Positions 8,301 through 16,877 of a stretch of 64,000 nucleotides of DNA are shown piece after piece. Made by a program: the position numbers and the translations under genes. Below the pieces are notes generated by a model. It had not been told where the DNA came from, did not search any database, and saw only the letters and a program-made list of their open reading frames with translations. Origin of the DNA: Evansella sp. LMS18 (GTDB taxonomy: Bacteria; Bacillota; Bacilli; Bacillales; Salisediminibacteriaceae); NCBI RefSeq assembly GCF_024362785.1, contig NZ_CP093301.1:3720001-3784000 (forward strand). Reading direction: 5' to 3'. Position 1 is the stretch's first letter, and the number at the start of each line of letters is the position of its first letter.

Positions 8301-8843
8301 ATGTCAGGCGATTCGTTACAGAAAGCTACATTTGCAGGAGGATGCTTCTGGTGCATGGTATCCCCCTTTGATGAACAGCCGGGAATACACCAGGTTGTTT
8401 CCGGTTATACAGGAGGACATACAGAAAATCCGACATATGAAGAAGTTTGTTCCAATACAACAGGGCATCTTGAGGCAGTGGAAATTACATTCAACCCTGA
8501 AATATTTTCTTATGACAGGCTTCTGGAACTGTTCTGGGCACAGATTGATCCTACAGATCCAGGCGGGCAGTTCCACGATCGCGGAGAATCTTATCAGACA
8601 GCGATTTTCTGCCATAATCAGGAACAGAGAGAAAAAGCCGAAGCTTCAAAAAAGGCTCTGGAAGAGAGCGGCCGCTTCATTAAACCTATAGTGACAGAAA
8701 TCCGGGAAGCATCTGTTTTTTATCCTGCGGAGCAGTACCATCAGGATTATCACCGGAAAAATCCTCTCCATTACAAAGCATATCGTAAGGGGAGCGGCAG
8801 GGAAGACTTTATTAATAAAAACTGGAGTGATGTAAATGGCTAA
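8301..8843 (+). CDS. msrA: peptide-methionine (S)-S-oxide reductase
   Basis: Reduces the S epimer of methionine sulfoxide in oxidised proteins. 180 residues with the GGCFWC signature; Cys15 is the catalytic cysteine, and the later [13 protein letters not shown] and [13 protein letters not shown] blocks are typical. A GGAGG site lies 8 bases before the ATG. It overlaps msrB by 8 bases, so the two epimer-specific reductases are translationally coupled, as in B. subtilis. Confidence 0.97.
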   Translation: MSGDSLQKATFAGGCFWCMVSPFDEQPGIHQVVSGYTGGHTENPTYEEVCSNTTGHLEAVEITFNPEIFSYDRLLELFWAQIDPTDPGGQFHDRGESYQTAIFCHNQEQREKAEASKKALEESGRFIKPIVTEIREASVFYPAEQYHQDYHRKNPLHYKAYRKGSGREDFINKNWSDVNG

Positions 8844-9270
8844 AAATAAAGATGAACTTAAAAAGAAACTGACTCCTATCCAGTTTGAGGTTACACAAAA
8901 TGATGCTACAGAGCAGCCGTTTAATAATGAATACTGGGACTTTTTTGAAGAAGGTCTATACGTGGATGTTGTTTCAGGGGAGCCATTGTTCAGCTCTCGT
9001 GAGAAATTCCATTCAACATGCGGATGGCCAAGCTTTTTCAAGCCTTTAGAGGAAGAAAACATTGTGGAAAAAGACGATTTCACCCATTTTATGGTACGGA
9101 CTGAAGTAAGGAGCAGGGAAGGGGATTCCCATTTAGGGCACGTTTTTAATGACGGTCCGGAACCGACAGGACTGAGGTATTGTATTAACTCGGCCTCAAT
9201 CAGGTTCATCCCGAAAGATAAACTTGATGAAGAAGGCTACGGCCAGTATAAATCGATTTTTGGAGAATAG
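8836..9270 (+). CDS. msrB: peptide-methionine (R)-S-oxide reductase
   Basis: Reduces the R epimer of methionine sulfoxide, complementing MsrA. 144 residues with the CGWPSF block, the [13 protein letters not shown] block and RYCINSA, in which Cys116 is catalytic. The two CxxC pairs that bind zinc in many MsrB enzymes are absent (the first is replaced by VSGEPLF), so this is the zinc-free type. The start overlaps the end of msrA. Confidence 0.97.
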   Translation: MAKNKDELKKKLTPIQFEVTQNDATEQPFNNEYWDFFEEGLYVDVVSGEPLFSSREKFHSTCGWPSFFKPLEEENIVEKDDFTHFMVRTEVRSREGDSHLGHVFNDGPEPTGLRYCINSASIRFIPKDKLDEEGYGQYKSIFGE

Positions 9271-9281
9271 CATTTAAATGA

Positions 9282-9516
9282 AAGAGGCTGGGACATAACT
9301 AAAGTGTTTAAATGAAAATACGAACAATATATCACTTTAGCGGAGGAAATATACGTAGACTCCTTCGGGAGCAAAGGCAACGGTGAGACCCCGCAGTGCG
9401 AAGCACGAGGAGGCTCACCAGCCGCCCGAGGAAAGCGAAGTGTATTTCCGTAGCGGTATTTTTATCCTTGTTCGGATTCTCAATCCATCAACCACTTTTG
9501 TCCAAGCCTCATTTTT
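9282..9516. repeat. structured palindromic intergenic element (family 3, copy 1)
   Basis: About 235 bp with inverted ends (GAGGCTGGGACA at 9285-9296 against TGTCCAAGCCTC at 9499-9510) enclosing a G+C-rich core of nested inverted repeats. The core carries GACTCCTTCGGGAGC, GGTGAG...CTCACC and AGACCCCGCAG, then a GAAGTGTATTTCC arm pairing with GGAAATATAC. A related core lies at 48778-48905. It has no coding capacity and looks like a MITE- or REP-type mobile repeat between two convergent genes. Confidence 0.8.
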
Positions 9517-9596
9517 GATTCAGGAGGGTCTTGCAGTCCCTGGGTGATGTCAGTCTGACCATCGGGGTACCGCTAGAGATGCACTCCCTGACATAA

Positions 9597-11279
9597 TTAA
9601 ATCCTGACCCTGTTAAACGCCGCGGCAACCTCATTTTTTCTCGGCAAAGCTAAATCTCCAGGATGCTGGTCTTTAAATGGCGAAACAGCCTCCAGCCCCT
9701 TTTCCTCGATTTCCCTGTACAGTTGGTCGATGGACCGAATCATTTCCTCAGGTCCGGTTTCTGTTATTATCTTTTTAATCATCAAGGCGATTGCTCTCGT
9801 CTGGCTTTCATCTGTCAGCTGCTCTACAGCGTTCAATGAAAGCTTGTTTTTTCCAATCAGAATGGTGTGAAGCCCTTTGCTGTCAACTTTTCCTTTCCTG
9901 TCCAGGGAAGCAGCGATTTTATGCCTTACAGCAGGCCTTAACATCAGGCTGCCAATAGCGTCTTTTGATTCTATTACCCGCCCGCTTTTTAATTGCCCGG
10001 CAATTTCCTTCGCTTCCCCCGTCCGGTCGTACGGGAGATACTCGTCCATGGCGATGACATGGTCAGCAGCCTCAAAATAATCACCAGATCCGCCTATTAC
10101 GAGAATGGTAGATACACCTTTTTCCGTATATAACTGTCTTACACGGTCGATAAATGGAGTAATTGGTTCTTTCTCCTTTTTTATGAGTTTCTGCATCCGT
10201 GCATCTCTGATCATAAAATTGGTGGCACTTGTATCTTCATCAATCAGGAGGACGCTCGATCTCATTTCCAGGGCTTCGATAATATTTGCTGCCTGGGAGG
10301 TGCTTCCGCTGGCGTCCGGGCTTGAAAATTTAACAGTATCTTTATTGAACGGAAGCTGGTTTATGAACGGCGAGATATTTACATTTTGTATTGACCGTCC
10401 GTCTTCCGCTCTGATTTTCATCGCGCTTTCATCGGTAATTACATATTCCCTGCCGTCTTCTCGTTCATGATTATATACTCCTTTCTCAATTGCCTGAAGA
10501 AGGGTGCTTTTGCCGTGGTATCCACCGCCTGTTATGACTGTAATTCCTTCAGGCACTCCCATTCCGGTTAGTTCCCCGCCTGTGGACAGAGGGATAGTCA
10601 CTGCGTACTCTTCCGGAGTTCTGAATGGTATTACTGTTTTATCCCGCATAGGTTTATCGCTTACTCCACTGATCCTCGGGAGTACAGCCCCGTTACCAAC
10701 AAAACAAATAAGCTGGTTTTCTTTTATGTACTTACGGATATCATTTTGTTCATCAGATAAACTAATAATTCGGCGAAGCTTCTCCCGGTCATACTTTCTG
10801 ATTGTTGTTTCAATGACAGAAGGAATGAATTGTTTTAAAAGGTTCGCCGCCTGTTTTCCCATGACTGTTCTGCCCCGGGCAGGAAGCCCAACTGACAGCC
10901 GGAATTCAATACCCCTTTCAGATATTCTTACCGCCGTTCTGTCCAGCATCTGCTGTCCGGGAGTATCTATAAGTACAAGACCACTCTTACCGGTCCCTTT
11001 AACCGGGTTGGGAAGGTTTTGGATATTTTGGCTCGTTACTTTTGCGAAAAAATGTTCAAAAGCTGTTTTCCTGTGTTTTCTGTCAAAATGACTCTTATTA
11101 AAATCTGTTTCAGAAAACGGGACAAATACTCTTATTCTTGAGGGGCTTGCAAAAGGATCTCCTTGTACATAATCAATATGCAGCTTGAAAAAAGCGCCTG
11201 TGTAACTGCCTGTTATAGATTTTAGCGCCTTATATCCTTTTCCATCCAGTTTCATAAGATGATTTTCCAGTTTATTCAT
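9597..11279 (-). CDS. predicted ATPase of the ABC class (COG3044-like)
   Basis: 560 residues. The central Walker A is GGGYHGKSTLL and Walker B is SSVLLIDEDTSATNFMIRD; the flanking regions match the family of stand-alone ABC-class ATPases, which have no membrane domain and no established biochemical role. The frame is open 26 codons further upstream, but the ATG at 11279 has an AGAGGTGA site and starts the conserved MNKLENHL segment. It is divergent from the carboxypeptidase gene, with about 165 bases between their starts. Function unknown. Confidence 0.85.
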   Translation of the reverse strand: MNKLENHLMKLDGKGYKALKSITGSYTGAFFKLHIDYVQGDPFASPSRIRVFVPFSETDFNKSHFDRKHRKTAFEHFFAKVTSQNIQNLPNPVKGTGKSGLVLIDTPGQQMLDRTAVRISERGIEFRLSVGLPARGRTVMGKQAANLLKQFIPSVIETTIRKYDREKLRRIISLSDEQNDIRKYIKENQLICFVGNGAVLPRISGVSDKPMRDKTVIPFRTPEEYAVTIPLSTGGELTGMGVPEGITVITGGGYHGKSTLLQAIEKGVYNHEREDGREYVITDESAMKIRAEDGRSIQNVNISPFINQLPFNKDTVKFSSPDASGSTSQAANIIEALEMRSSVLLIDEDTSATNFMIRDARMQKLIKKEKEPITPFIDRVRQLYTEKGVSTILVIGGSGDYFEAADHVIAMDEYLPYDRTGEAKEIAGQLKSGRVIESKDAIGSLMLRPAVRHKIAASLDRKGKVDSKGLHTILIGKNKLSLNAVEQLTDESQTRAIALMIKKIITETGPEEMIRSIDQLYREIEEKGLEAVSPFKDQHPGDLALPRKNEVAAAFNRVRI

Positions 11280-11443
11280 GTTCTTGTCACCTCTTCTGTT
11301 AAAGATAAACTGTTCAATGAAATTTCCATCTGAACGGTTAGAAAAATATGTTATCAAAATATTTTAAAAAATATATTGTTTTTTACAGTAAAGGGCCTTA
11401 TAGTTAGGGCTAAAGTACCTCCTATTAAAAAGGAATGAAAAAC

Positions 11444-12610
11444 ATGAGGATGGCGCTTTCTTTTGTAATAAAGATAATGATTATCTTTTTTGTTTCTCTT
11501 TTTGTTCTCATTCAGCCGGTGGGAGCTGTGGCTTCCCAAAGAAAATCGGTCCCTGATTTTTTCAGTGAGGCTGTAGTAATAATTGATAGTAACACGGGTC
11601 AGGTTCTTTTTCAAAAAAACGGCGGAAAGCAGATGTACCCCGCGAGTATTACGAAAATAATCACTGCAATAATTGCTCTGGAAACAAACGACCCTGATGA
11701 ACTGGTTACAGTAAGCAATAAGGCGGTGCATGCAGAGGGAACGAGAGTGTATTTGCTGGAAGGGGAAGAAATGGCACTTGGCCAGCTCTTACAGGGACTG
11801 ATGATTTCATCAGGTAATGATGCGGCAATTGCTATTGCGGAGCACGTAGACGGTTCTGTCGAAGCATTTGCTGACAGGATGAACCGTTTTGCAGAAGAGA
11901 AAGCTGGCACTACCCGCTCCTCCTTCTCAAACCCTCACGGGCTCTTTGAGGAAGAGCATATTACTACAGCAGCTGATATGGCAAAAATCAGTGCGTACGC
12001 GATGAAAAACGAGGCTTTTCGGGAGCTTGTTTCTACAGAATATATTGACTGGACCGGAGAAGGCTGGGAAACCCGTCTTTATAATCACCACCCACTGCTC
12101 CGGTCAGAGGAAGAAGTAATCGGCATTAAAAACGGGTTTGTCACTATGGCCGGATATACTTTATCCACAGCAGTTGAAAGAGACGGGACAGAGATTATTA
12201 TCGTCTCCCTGAAGGCACCTTCAAAGGAGCACGCCCGTCTTGATGCACTTGCGGCTGCCGAGTATGCGTTAAGCGGCTATGAAACAAGGTATATTAGCTT
12301 TGAAAATGAACCATACTTGCGGGATTACATTTTTCCGGAGTCAATCTCTGTCACCGTGAGGAAAGGGGAAGAGGTTAGCTGGAATGTTTCTTCTGATCGC
12401 GGAATTGTCTCCGTTTACGGAGAGGATGATCGGGAAATTATGAAAGTAGACCTTGAGGAAAGAAAAATGGTGGAACTTCCCTGGTTCAGCATTGACGGCC
12501 CTTTTACTGAAATGGAAAAAGAGGAAGAGTCAAGGTTAAGAATACTGCTGGACTGGTTTATAATCACTGGGTTTCCACTGGTCTTCACAAACGAAATAAC
12601 ACAGCCATAA
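11444..12610 (+). CDS. D-alanyl-D-alanine carboxypeptidase (peptidase S11, DacF/PBP5-like)
   Basis: Removes the terminal D-alanine of peptidoglycan pentapeptides outside the membrane. It has an N-terminal hydrophobic signal segment, SITK (catalytic Ser68 and Lys71), SGN (123-125), and KNG at 229-231 in place of the usual KTG. The catalytic domain is followed by a beta-rich region and a hydrophobic stretch near the C-terminus that may attach it to the membrane. An ATG three codons upstream (11435) directly abuts the AAGGA site, so 11444 (9-base spacing) is preferred. The related DacF acts in sporulation; the role here is unproven. Confidence 0.9.
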   Translation: MRMALSFVIKIMIIFFVSLFVLIQPVGAVASQRKSVPDFFSEAVVIIDSNTGQVLFQKNGGKQMYPASITKIITAIIALETNDPDELVTVSNKAVHAEGTRVYLLEGEEMALGQLLQGLMISSGNDAAIAIAEHVDGSVEAFADRMNRFAEEKAGTTRSSFSNPHGLFEEEHITTAADMAKISAYAMKNEAFRELVSTEYIDWTGEGWETRLYNHHPLLRSEEEVIGIKNGFVTMAGYTLSTAVERDGTEIIIVSLKAPSKEHARLDALAAAEYALSGYETRYISFENEPYLRDYIFPESISVTVRKGEEVSWNVSSDRGIVSVYGEDDREIMKVDLEERKMVELPWFSIDGPFTEMEKEEESRLRILLDWFIITGFPLVFTNEITQP

Positions 12611-12845
12611 GTGAAGTTAATTCCAGATTTTCCTCATTAATAGAAAACTTATCTTATAATGTTATTTTGTTGTTCCATTTGCGCTTCAGACGGACGCATT
12701 CTGAGGGCACGGCTTCAACTGATTTTTGCCGGCTGAAGCCGTCAATAACGGATTTTCAGCTTCTCATGCTTTTCCCGCCAGTGTCGCCGTCTTACGCTGC
12801 AATCGAAAAGTAATGTCCATGCCTATATATGAAATTCATTATGCA
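12611..12845 (+). mobile_element. MITE-like element, family 1 copy A
   Basis: This ~235 bp stretch matches copies at 26100-26333, 26334-26584 and (inverted) 60863-61109. The most conserved part runs from a TTGTTGTTCCATTTGCGCTT block through CGGCTTCAACT, CCGGCTGAA and CCCGCCAG to TCGCCGTCTTACGCTGCAAT. It starts directly after the carboxypeptidase stop codon. It has no reading frame of its own and would fold into a long imperfect hairpin. Mobility is inferred from copy number. Confidence 0.85.
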
Positions 12846-12960
12846 AGGAAAATAAATCTCTGCCGTCCGTTTTATTTGCGCACCGTAGATGGTAAAATCA
12901 CTTAAAAGGCAGTTTAATAATATACTATATTAAACAAAAACCGGTGAGGGGGAAAGTAGT

Positions 12961-14142
12961 ATGAAATGGGCCAGCCGTCTGCTTAAAAATATATTTCTTC
13001 TCGGCTCATTGCTGACCGCTTCCTTATTTGTACTGATTGCCATTTCAGTCTATTTATGGCAGACAACTGATGAAGGAAGGCTGCCTGCAAAAACTGCAGT
13101 CGTGCTTCATGCTATTAATAATAACCTCGTTAATCTGGATATAAATATCCGTGTCCCGCAAATTGTTTCAGGAGGGAGCGGCGGAGGGGGAAATCCCCTC
13201 CTCAGGGAGGACCTTTATATTCCTGTGCAGGATGATGTCCAGATACCTGTAAGAGTGTACAGGCCTCAGGGGGAGGGACCTTTTCCGATCGTCATGTATT
13301 ACCATGGTGGAGCTTTCATGCAAGGCTTTGGTGATATAGATTCCCATGACAATATTGTACGTTCATTAGCTGCCAGGACACAGAGTGTCGTTGTTGCGGT
13401 TGGATACAGAGTGGCGCCGGAACATGTTTTTCCTGCTGCAGTGGAGGACAGCTATGCCGCGATTAACTGGGCCGTGGAAAATGCTGAAACCTTTAACGGG
13501 AATGCTGACAGGTTAAGTGTGGCTGGTGACAGCGCAGGTGGAAACCTGGCAACGGTGATGACACTCATGGCGAGAGACAGGAATGGTCCTGAGATTACTT
13601 CCCAGGTTCTCCTTTACCCGTTAACAACCTTCCAGGACGTTCCTCTGGAATCCCGGGATATATACGACAGCGGCTATTATTTGTTATCCAGATCGGTGAT
13701 GTACCGGGCTAGAGACTTATACACCCCGGAAGAGACGATGTGGGGAAGTCCGTATACATCCCCTCTGCAGGCTGAAGATTTGAGTGGCCTTCCCCCTGCG
13801 CTGGTGATAACCGCGGAATTCGACCCGTTAAGGGATGAAGGGGAAGCTTATGCTGAGAGGCTGGCTCAATCAGGAGTGCCAGTGAGGGCCACCAGATACA
13901 GAGGAGTAATGCATGGATTTGTTTCCTTCTATGAAGTGATGCAGAGCGGCCAGTATGGTCTCCAGGAAGCAGCGAGCTTCCTTCGCCACGCCCATGATGA
14001 TTCGCTGCAGGTAACAGACCCGTTTCAGCTGCAGGTGAGACAGCCGCCGCAGGGCTTCGACAGGGTCAGGGACCAGACGGAAGCATTTGCGATAGCTGCA
14101 TACCTTCTTGGAAGAACAGGAGCTAATTTTATAAATCAGTAA
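12961..14142 (+). CDS. membrane-anchored alpha/beta hydrolase (hormone-sensitive lipase family)
   Basis: 393 residues. One N-terminal membrane segment (about 9-33) is followed by a linker rich in glycine and an esterase domain. The oxyanion-hole HGGAF begins at His115, the nucleophile elbow GDSAGG has Ser191, and the acid and base are in AEFDPLRDEG and GVMHGF. These are the hallmarks of the HSL (family IV) carboxylesterases. The domain probably faces outward. The substrate cannot be predicted beyond short- to medium-chain esters as a family tendency. The start follows a GAGGGGG site, and a terminator follows the gene. Confidence 0.9.
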   Translation: MKWASRLLKNIFLLGSLLTASLFVLIAISVYLWQTTDEGRLPAKTAVVLHAINNNLVNLDINIRVPQIVSGGSGGGGNPLLREDLYIPVQDDVQIPVRVYRPQGEGPFPIVMYYHGGAFMQGFGDIDSHDNIVRSLAARTQSVVVAVGYRVAPEHVFPAAVEDSYAAINWAVENAETFNGNADRLSVAGDSAGGNLATVMTLMARDRNGPEITSQVLLYPLTTFQDVPLESRDIYDSGYYLLSRSVMYRARDLYTPEETMWGSPYTSPLQAEDLSGLPPALVITAEFDPLRDEGEAYAERLAQSGVPVRATRYRGVMHGFVSFYEVMQSGQYGLQEAASFLRHAHDDSLQVTDPFQLQVRQPPQGFDRVRDQTEAFAIAAYLLGRTGANFINQ

Positions 14143-14151
14143 AAGGCACAG

Positions 14152-14171
14152 AGCGGGACTTCCCGCTTTTT
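14152..14171 (+). terminator. terminator of the esterase gene
   Basis: AGCGGGA pairs with TCCCGCT across a 2-base gap, followed by TTTT. Confidence 0.75.
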
Positions 14172-14261
14172 GTCTGTCTGGAAACAGCGGCTGGCAGGAG
14201 GAGCCAAAGCCTGGCAGCATCCCGGCTGAAGGAAGCACCCTCTGCAGAAGGAGAGAAATCA

Positions 14262-14771
14262 ATGGATGAAAAAACACCTTTATTTGTAAAAATCATTGCA
14301 ATGCTTCAGATACTGTTAGTAGCCGTTTATTTTATATATTATATGTATATCGGTATACAGTGGGGATTTACGGAGAGGATACTTCTTGATCTTATATCAG
14401 ATAGTGTCTATCTGCTTCTTATTGTATCTTCTGTTGGTTTACTGATGAAGAAAACCTGGAGCTGGTGGTTAACAATAATCCTTCACAGTAAACTCTTCCT
14501 TGCTAACGCGATTGCTATGGCAGTAGTTATTTTAAACATAATGGCAGGAACAATAGCAGAAACACTGCAGCTGAATCTATTTATTGCTGATATTATACTT
14601 CTGGTCCTGTTCCTGGCTATGATCAGCCTTTTTTCCAGCCGTTATGTACGCAGATTGTTCAATGTAGAATACTCAGGCACAAAACTTTTGTTTTTGGTTG
14701 CAATAAGTGCAATAATTCTTTATATGATTTATTTTATAATTATGATTTTAAGCATAGACTGGTTTTTGTAA
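14262..14771 (+). CDS. integral membrane protein of unknown function
   Basis: 169 residues with four or five predicted membrane segments (about 8-28, 42-60, 68-95, 103-123, 142-165) and short charged loops. No family recognised. An AAGGAGAG site lies 7 bases before the ATG. The aminotransferase gene patA starts 24 bases after its stop, so the two may be co-transcribed. Confidence 0.75.
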   Translation: MDEKTPLFVKIIAMLQILLVAVYFIYYMYIGIQWGFTERILLDLISDSVYLLLIVSSVGLLMKKTWSWWLTIILHSKLFLANAIAMAVVILNIMAGTIAETLQLNLFIADIILLVLFLAMISLFSSRYVRRLFNVEYSGTKLLFLVAISAIILYMIYFIIMILSIDWFL

Positions 14772-14795
14772 ACAGACAGAAAAGGCAGGTATATT

Positions 14796-15962
14796 ATGGA
14801 ACACTTAATAAATTCTAAAGTCAGAAATATAGAAATATCCGGTATAAGGCAGTTTTTTAACAGGGTCGCCCAGGTTCCCGACGCGGTACAGCTCACCTTG
14901 GGGCAGCCCGACTTCCATACCCCTGACCATATCAAAGAGGCCGCCAAACAGGCTATTGATGAAAACAGAACCGGCTATACAAAGAATGCCGGTGAAGAGG
15001 AGCTTCTTAAAGCAGCTGCCCATTTTATGGAATCAAAATACAGCCTCTCCTACGACTGGGACAGTGAAATTATCACCACAGCAGGGGCTTCCCAGGCGAT
15101 TGATATTGCTATGCGGACAATTCTGGAAGAAGGTTCCGAAGTAATTATTCCTGCACCTGTTTATCCCGCTTATGCTCCCATTGTTTCTTTATGCGGAGGA
15201 AACCCCGTATTTGTCGATACGTCAGAATCTGGATTTGTGATAACAAGCGAGCAAATAGAAGCTAATCTGACAGCGAATACGAAAGCGGTCATCCTGCCCT
15301 ACCCTTCAAACCCGACAGGTGCAGTCCTTACATACAGCCAGGCTGAAACGCTGGCATCCTTTTTAGCTGATAAAGAGCTGTTCGTCATTTCCGACGAAAT
15401 TTATTCGGAGCTTAACTACGGTCAGGAGCATATTTCTATCGCTTCTTTCCCACATATGAAAGAAAAGACTATCGTTATTAATGGGGTTTCCAAATCACAT
15501 TCCATGACAGGGTGGAGGATTGGTTTTGCCCTTGCTCCTGCCTATGTCGTTAAACATATGTTAAAAGTGCACCAGTATAATATAACTTGTGCCTCTTCTG
15601 TGTCTCAGCGTGCCGCACTGGAAGCCCTTAAAAATGGCGCGGAAGACCCGGTGTATATGAAACAGGAATACATGAAGCGAAGAGACTTTGTAATCAGCAG
15701 GCTTAAAGATATGGGAATGAAAGTGAATGAACCTTCCGGAGCTTTTTACGTTTTCCCGTCGGTCAGTGAATCAGGGCTTGGTTCTTTTGAATTTGCTGTG
15801 AGGCTGCTTGAGGAAGAAAAACTTGCTGTTGTGCCGGGAAATGCTTTTTCTTCTTACGGCGAAGGTTATATCAGATTGTCTTATGCCTACAGAATGGAGG
15901 AGCTTGAAGAGGCACTGAACAGGCTGGAACGATTCTGGAACAAAGTACAGGAAGGTGAGTGA
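14796..15962 (+). CDS. patA: PLP-dependent aminotransferase A
   Basis: 388 residues, closely resembling B. subtilis PatA along its length. Fold-type I features are clear: LGQPDF near the start, PYPSNPTG, SDEIYSEL, and SKSHSMTGWRIG with the PLP-binding Lys233. PatA-type enzymes transaminate amino acids such as N-acetyl-diaminopimelate precursors or other 2-oxo acids; the substrate is uncertain. Its stop codon lies one base before the ATG of the following HMCES-type gene, implying co-translation. Confidence 0.93.
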   Translation: MEHLINSKVRNIEISGIRQFFNRVAQVPDAVQLTLGQPDFHTPDHIKEAAKQAIDENRTGYTKNAGEEELLKAAAHFMESKYSLSYDWDSEIITTAGASQAIDIAMRTILEEGSEVIIPAPVYPAYAPIVSLCGGNPVFVDTSESGFVITSEQIEANLTANTKAVILPYPSNPTGAVLTYSQAETLASFLADKELFVISDEIYSELNYGQEHISIASFPHMKEKTIVINGVSKSHSMTGWRIGFALAPAYVVKHMLKVHQYNITCASSVSQRAALEALKNGAEDPVYMKQEYMKRRDFVISRLKDMGMKVNEPSGAFYVFPSVSESGLGSFEFAVRLLEEEKLAVVPGNAFSSYGEGYIRLSYAYRMEELEEALNRLERFWNKVQEGE

Positions 15963-15963
15963 A

Positions 15964-16617
15964 ATGTGCGGACGTTTTACCCTGTATGCAGACCCTGACT
16001 TTCTCGCTGGCTATTTCAATCTGGAAAACAAAGAAGACTTACAGATGGAAGCCAGCTATAATATAGCACCTGGCCAGTTTGTTTTCGCTGTGGTTAGAGG
16101 GAAAATAAGCTACAGAGGCGGTTTGATAAAGTGGGGGCTCATTCCATCGTGGAGTGCTGCTCCTTCTTCACGTTATAAAATGATTAATGCACGGTCAGAA
16201 ACCGTTCATGAAAAACCCGCTTTCAAACATCTCATAGAAAAAAGGCGGTGTGTGATCCCAGCGGATGGATTTTATGAATGGAAGCAGGAGGAGGGGGAAA
16301 AGCAGCCGTATTATATCAAGATGGCGAATGATACCCCTGTTCTGTTTGCCGGGCTGTGGGACCGGTGGAAAAGCGATGATGGGGAGTCCCTCACCACCTG
16401 TACCATACTCACTACAAGGCCAAATGAATTAATGGTTTCTCTCCATGACAGGATGCCGGTTATTCTTCAGGAAGACAAGTGGCAGGATTGGGTCGCTGGC
16501 AGAGAGGCAAGCCACTTTTTCGACCCTTTTCCCTCGGAACTGATGACAGCGTATCCTGTGGCAGCAGAGGTGAATAATCCGCGAAATGATTCCCCGTCCT
16601 GTATTCAGGCCATGTAA
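15964..16617 (+). CDS. SRAP/HMCES-family abasic-site-processing protein (YedK-like)
   Basis: 217 residues. After removal of Met1, the exposed Cys2 of MCGRFT forms a protective thiazolidine crosslink with abasic sites in single-stranded DNA in characterised relatives. The other active-site groups are in place: Asn in the INARSET motif, Glu105 in DGFYEWK, and His161 in LHDRMP. An in-frame GTG three codons upstream exists, but catalysis needs the cysteine at position 2, which fixes the start at 15964. The AAGGTGA site overlaps the patA stop. Coupling to an aminotransferase has no obvious functional logic. Confidence 0.95.
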   Translation: MCGRFTLYADPDFLAGYFNLENKEDLQMEASYNIAPGQFVFAVVRGKISYRGGLIKWGLIPSWSAAPSSRYKMINARSETVHEKPAFKHLIEKRRCVIPADGFYEWKQEEGEKQPYYIKMANDTPVLFAGLWDRWKSDDGESLTTCTILTTRPNELMVSLHDRMPVILQEDKWQDWVAGREASHFFDPFPSELMTAYPVAAEVNNPRNDSPSCIQAM

Positions 16618-16759
16618 GCAGGAATGAATCTCAAAATCAAGGGTCGCCAAAACAAGAGTATTTATTTGCTGTTCAGCATGTAAATTTCACGATTGCCGGC
16701 AAAAAAACAGGGAATATGAATATTTGAATAGAAAATTTTAAAAAATTGATGAATTTCTT

Positions 16760-16788
16760 TTGAGTAAAAATTCCTATAGTGATAAAAT
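16760..16788 (+). promoter_or_regulatory. promoter of odhAB
   Basis: TTGAGT (16760-16765), a 17-base spacer and TAAAAT (16783-16788), about 90 bases before the odhA start. Confidence 0.5.
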
Positions 16789-16793
16789 ATCTA

Positions 16794-16807
16794 TGGAAGC
16801 GTTTAAA
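16794..16807 (+). promoter_or_regulatory. weak candidate cre (CcpA) site over the odhAB transcription start
   Basis: TGGAAGCGTTTAAA resembles the B. subtilis cre consensus TGWAARCGYTWNCW with two mismatches. It begins six bases after the -10 box, where CcpA binding would block transcription. The match is imperfect, so confidence is low. Confidence 0.35.
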
Positions 16808-16877
16808 CTGTTTACATAGTGATTAATAAGAAAAAACTATTTCGTGTTCAAAAGAGAACAATGGAGGGTTACGGGCA

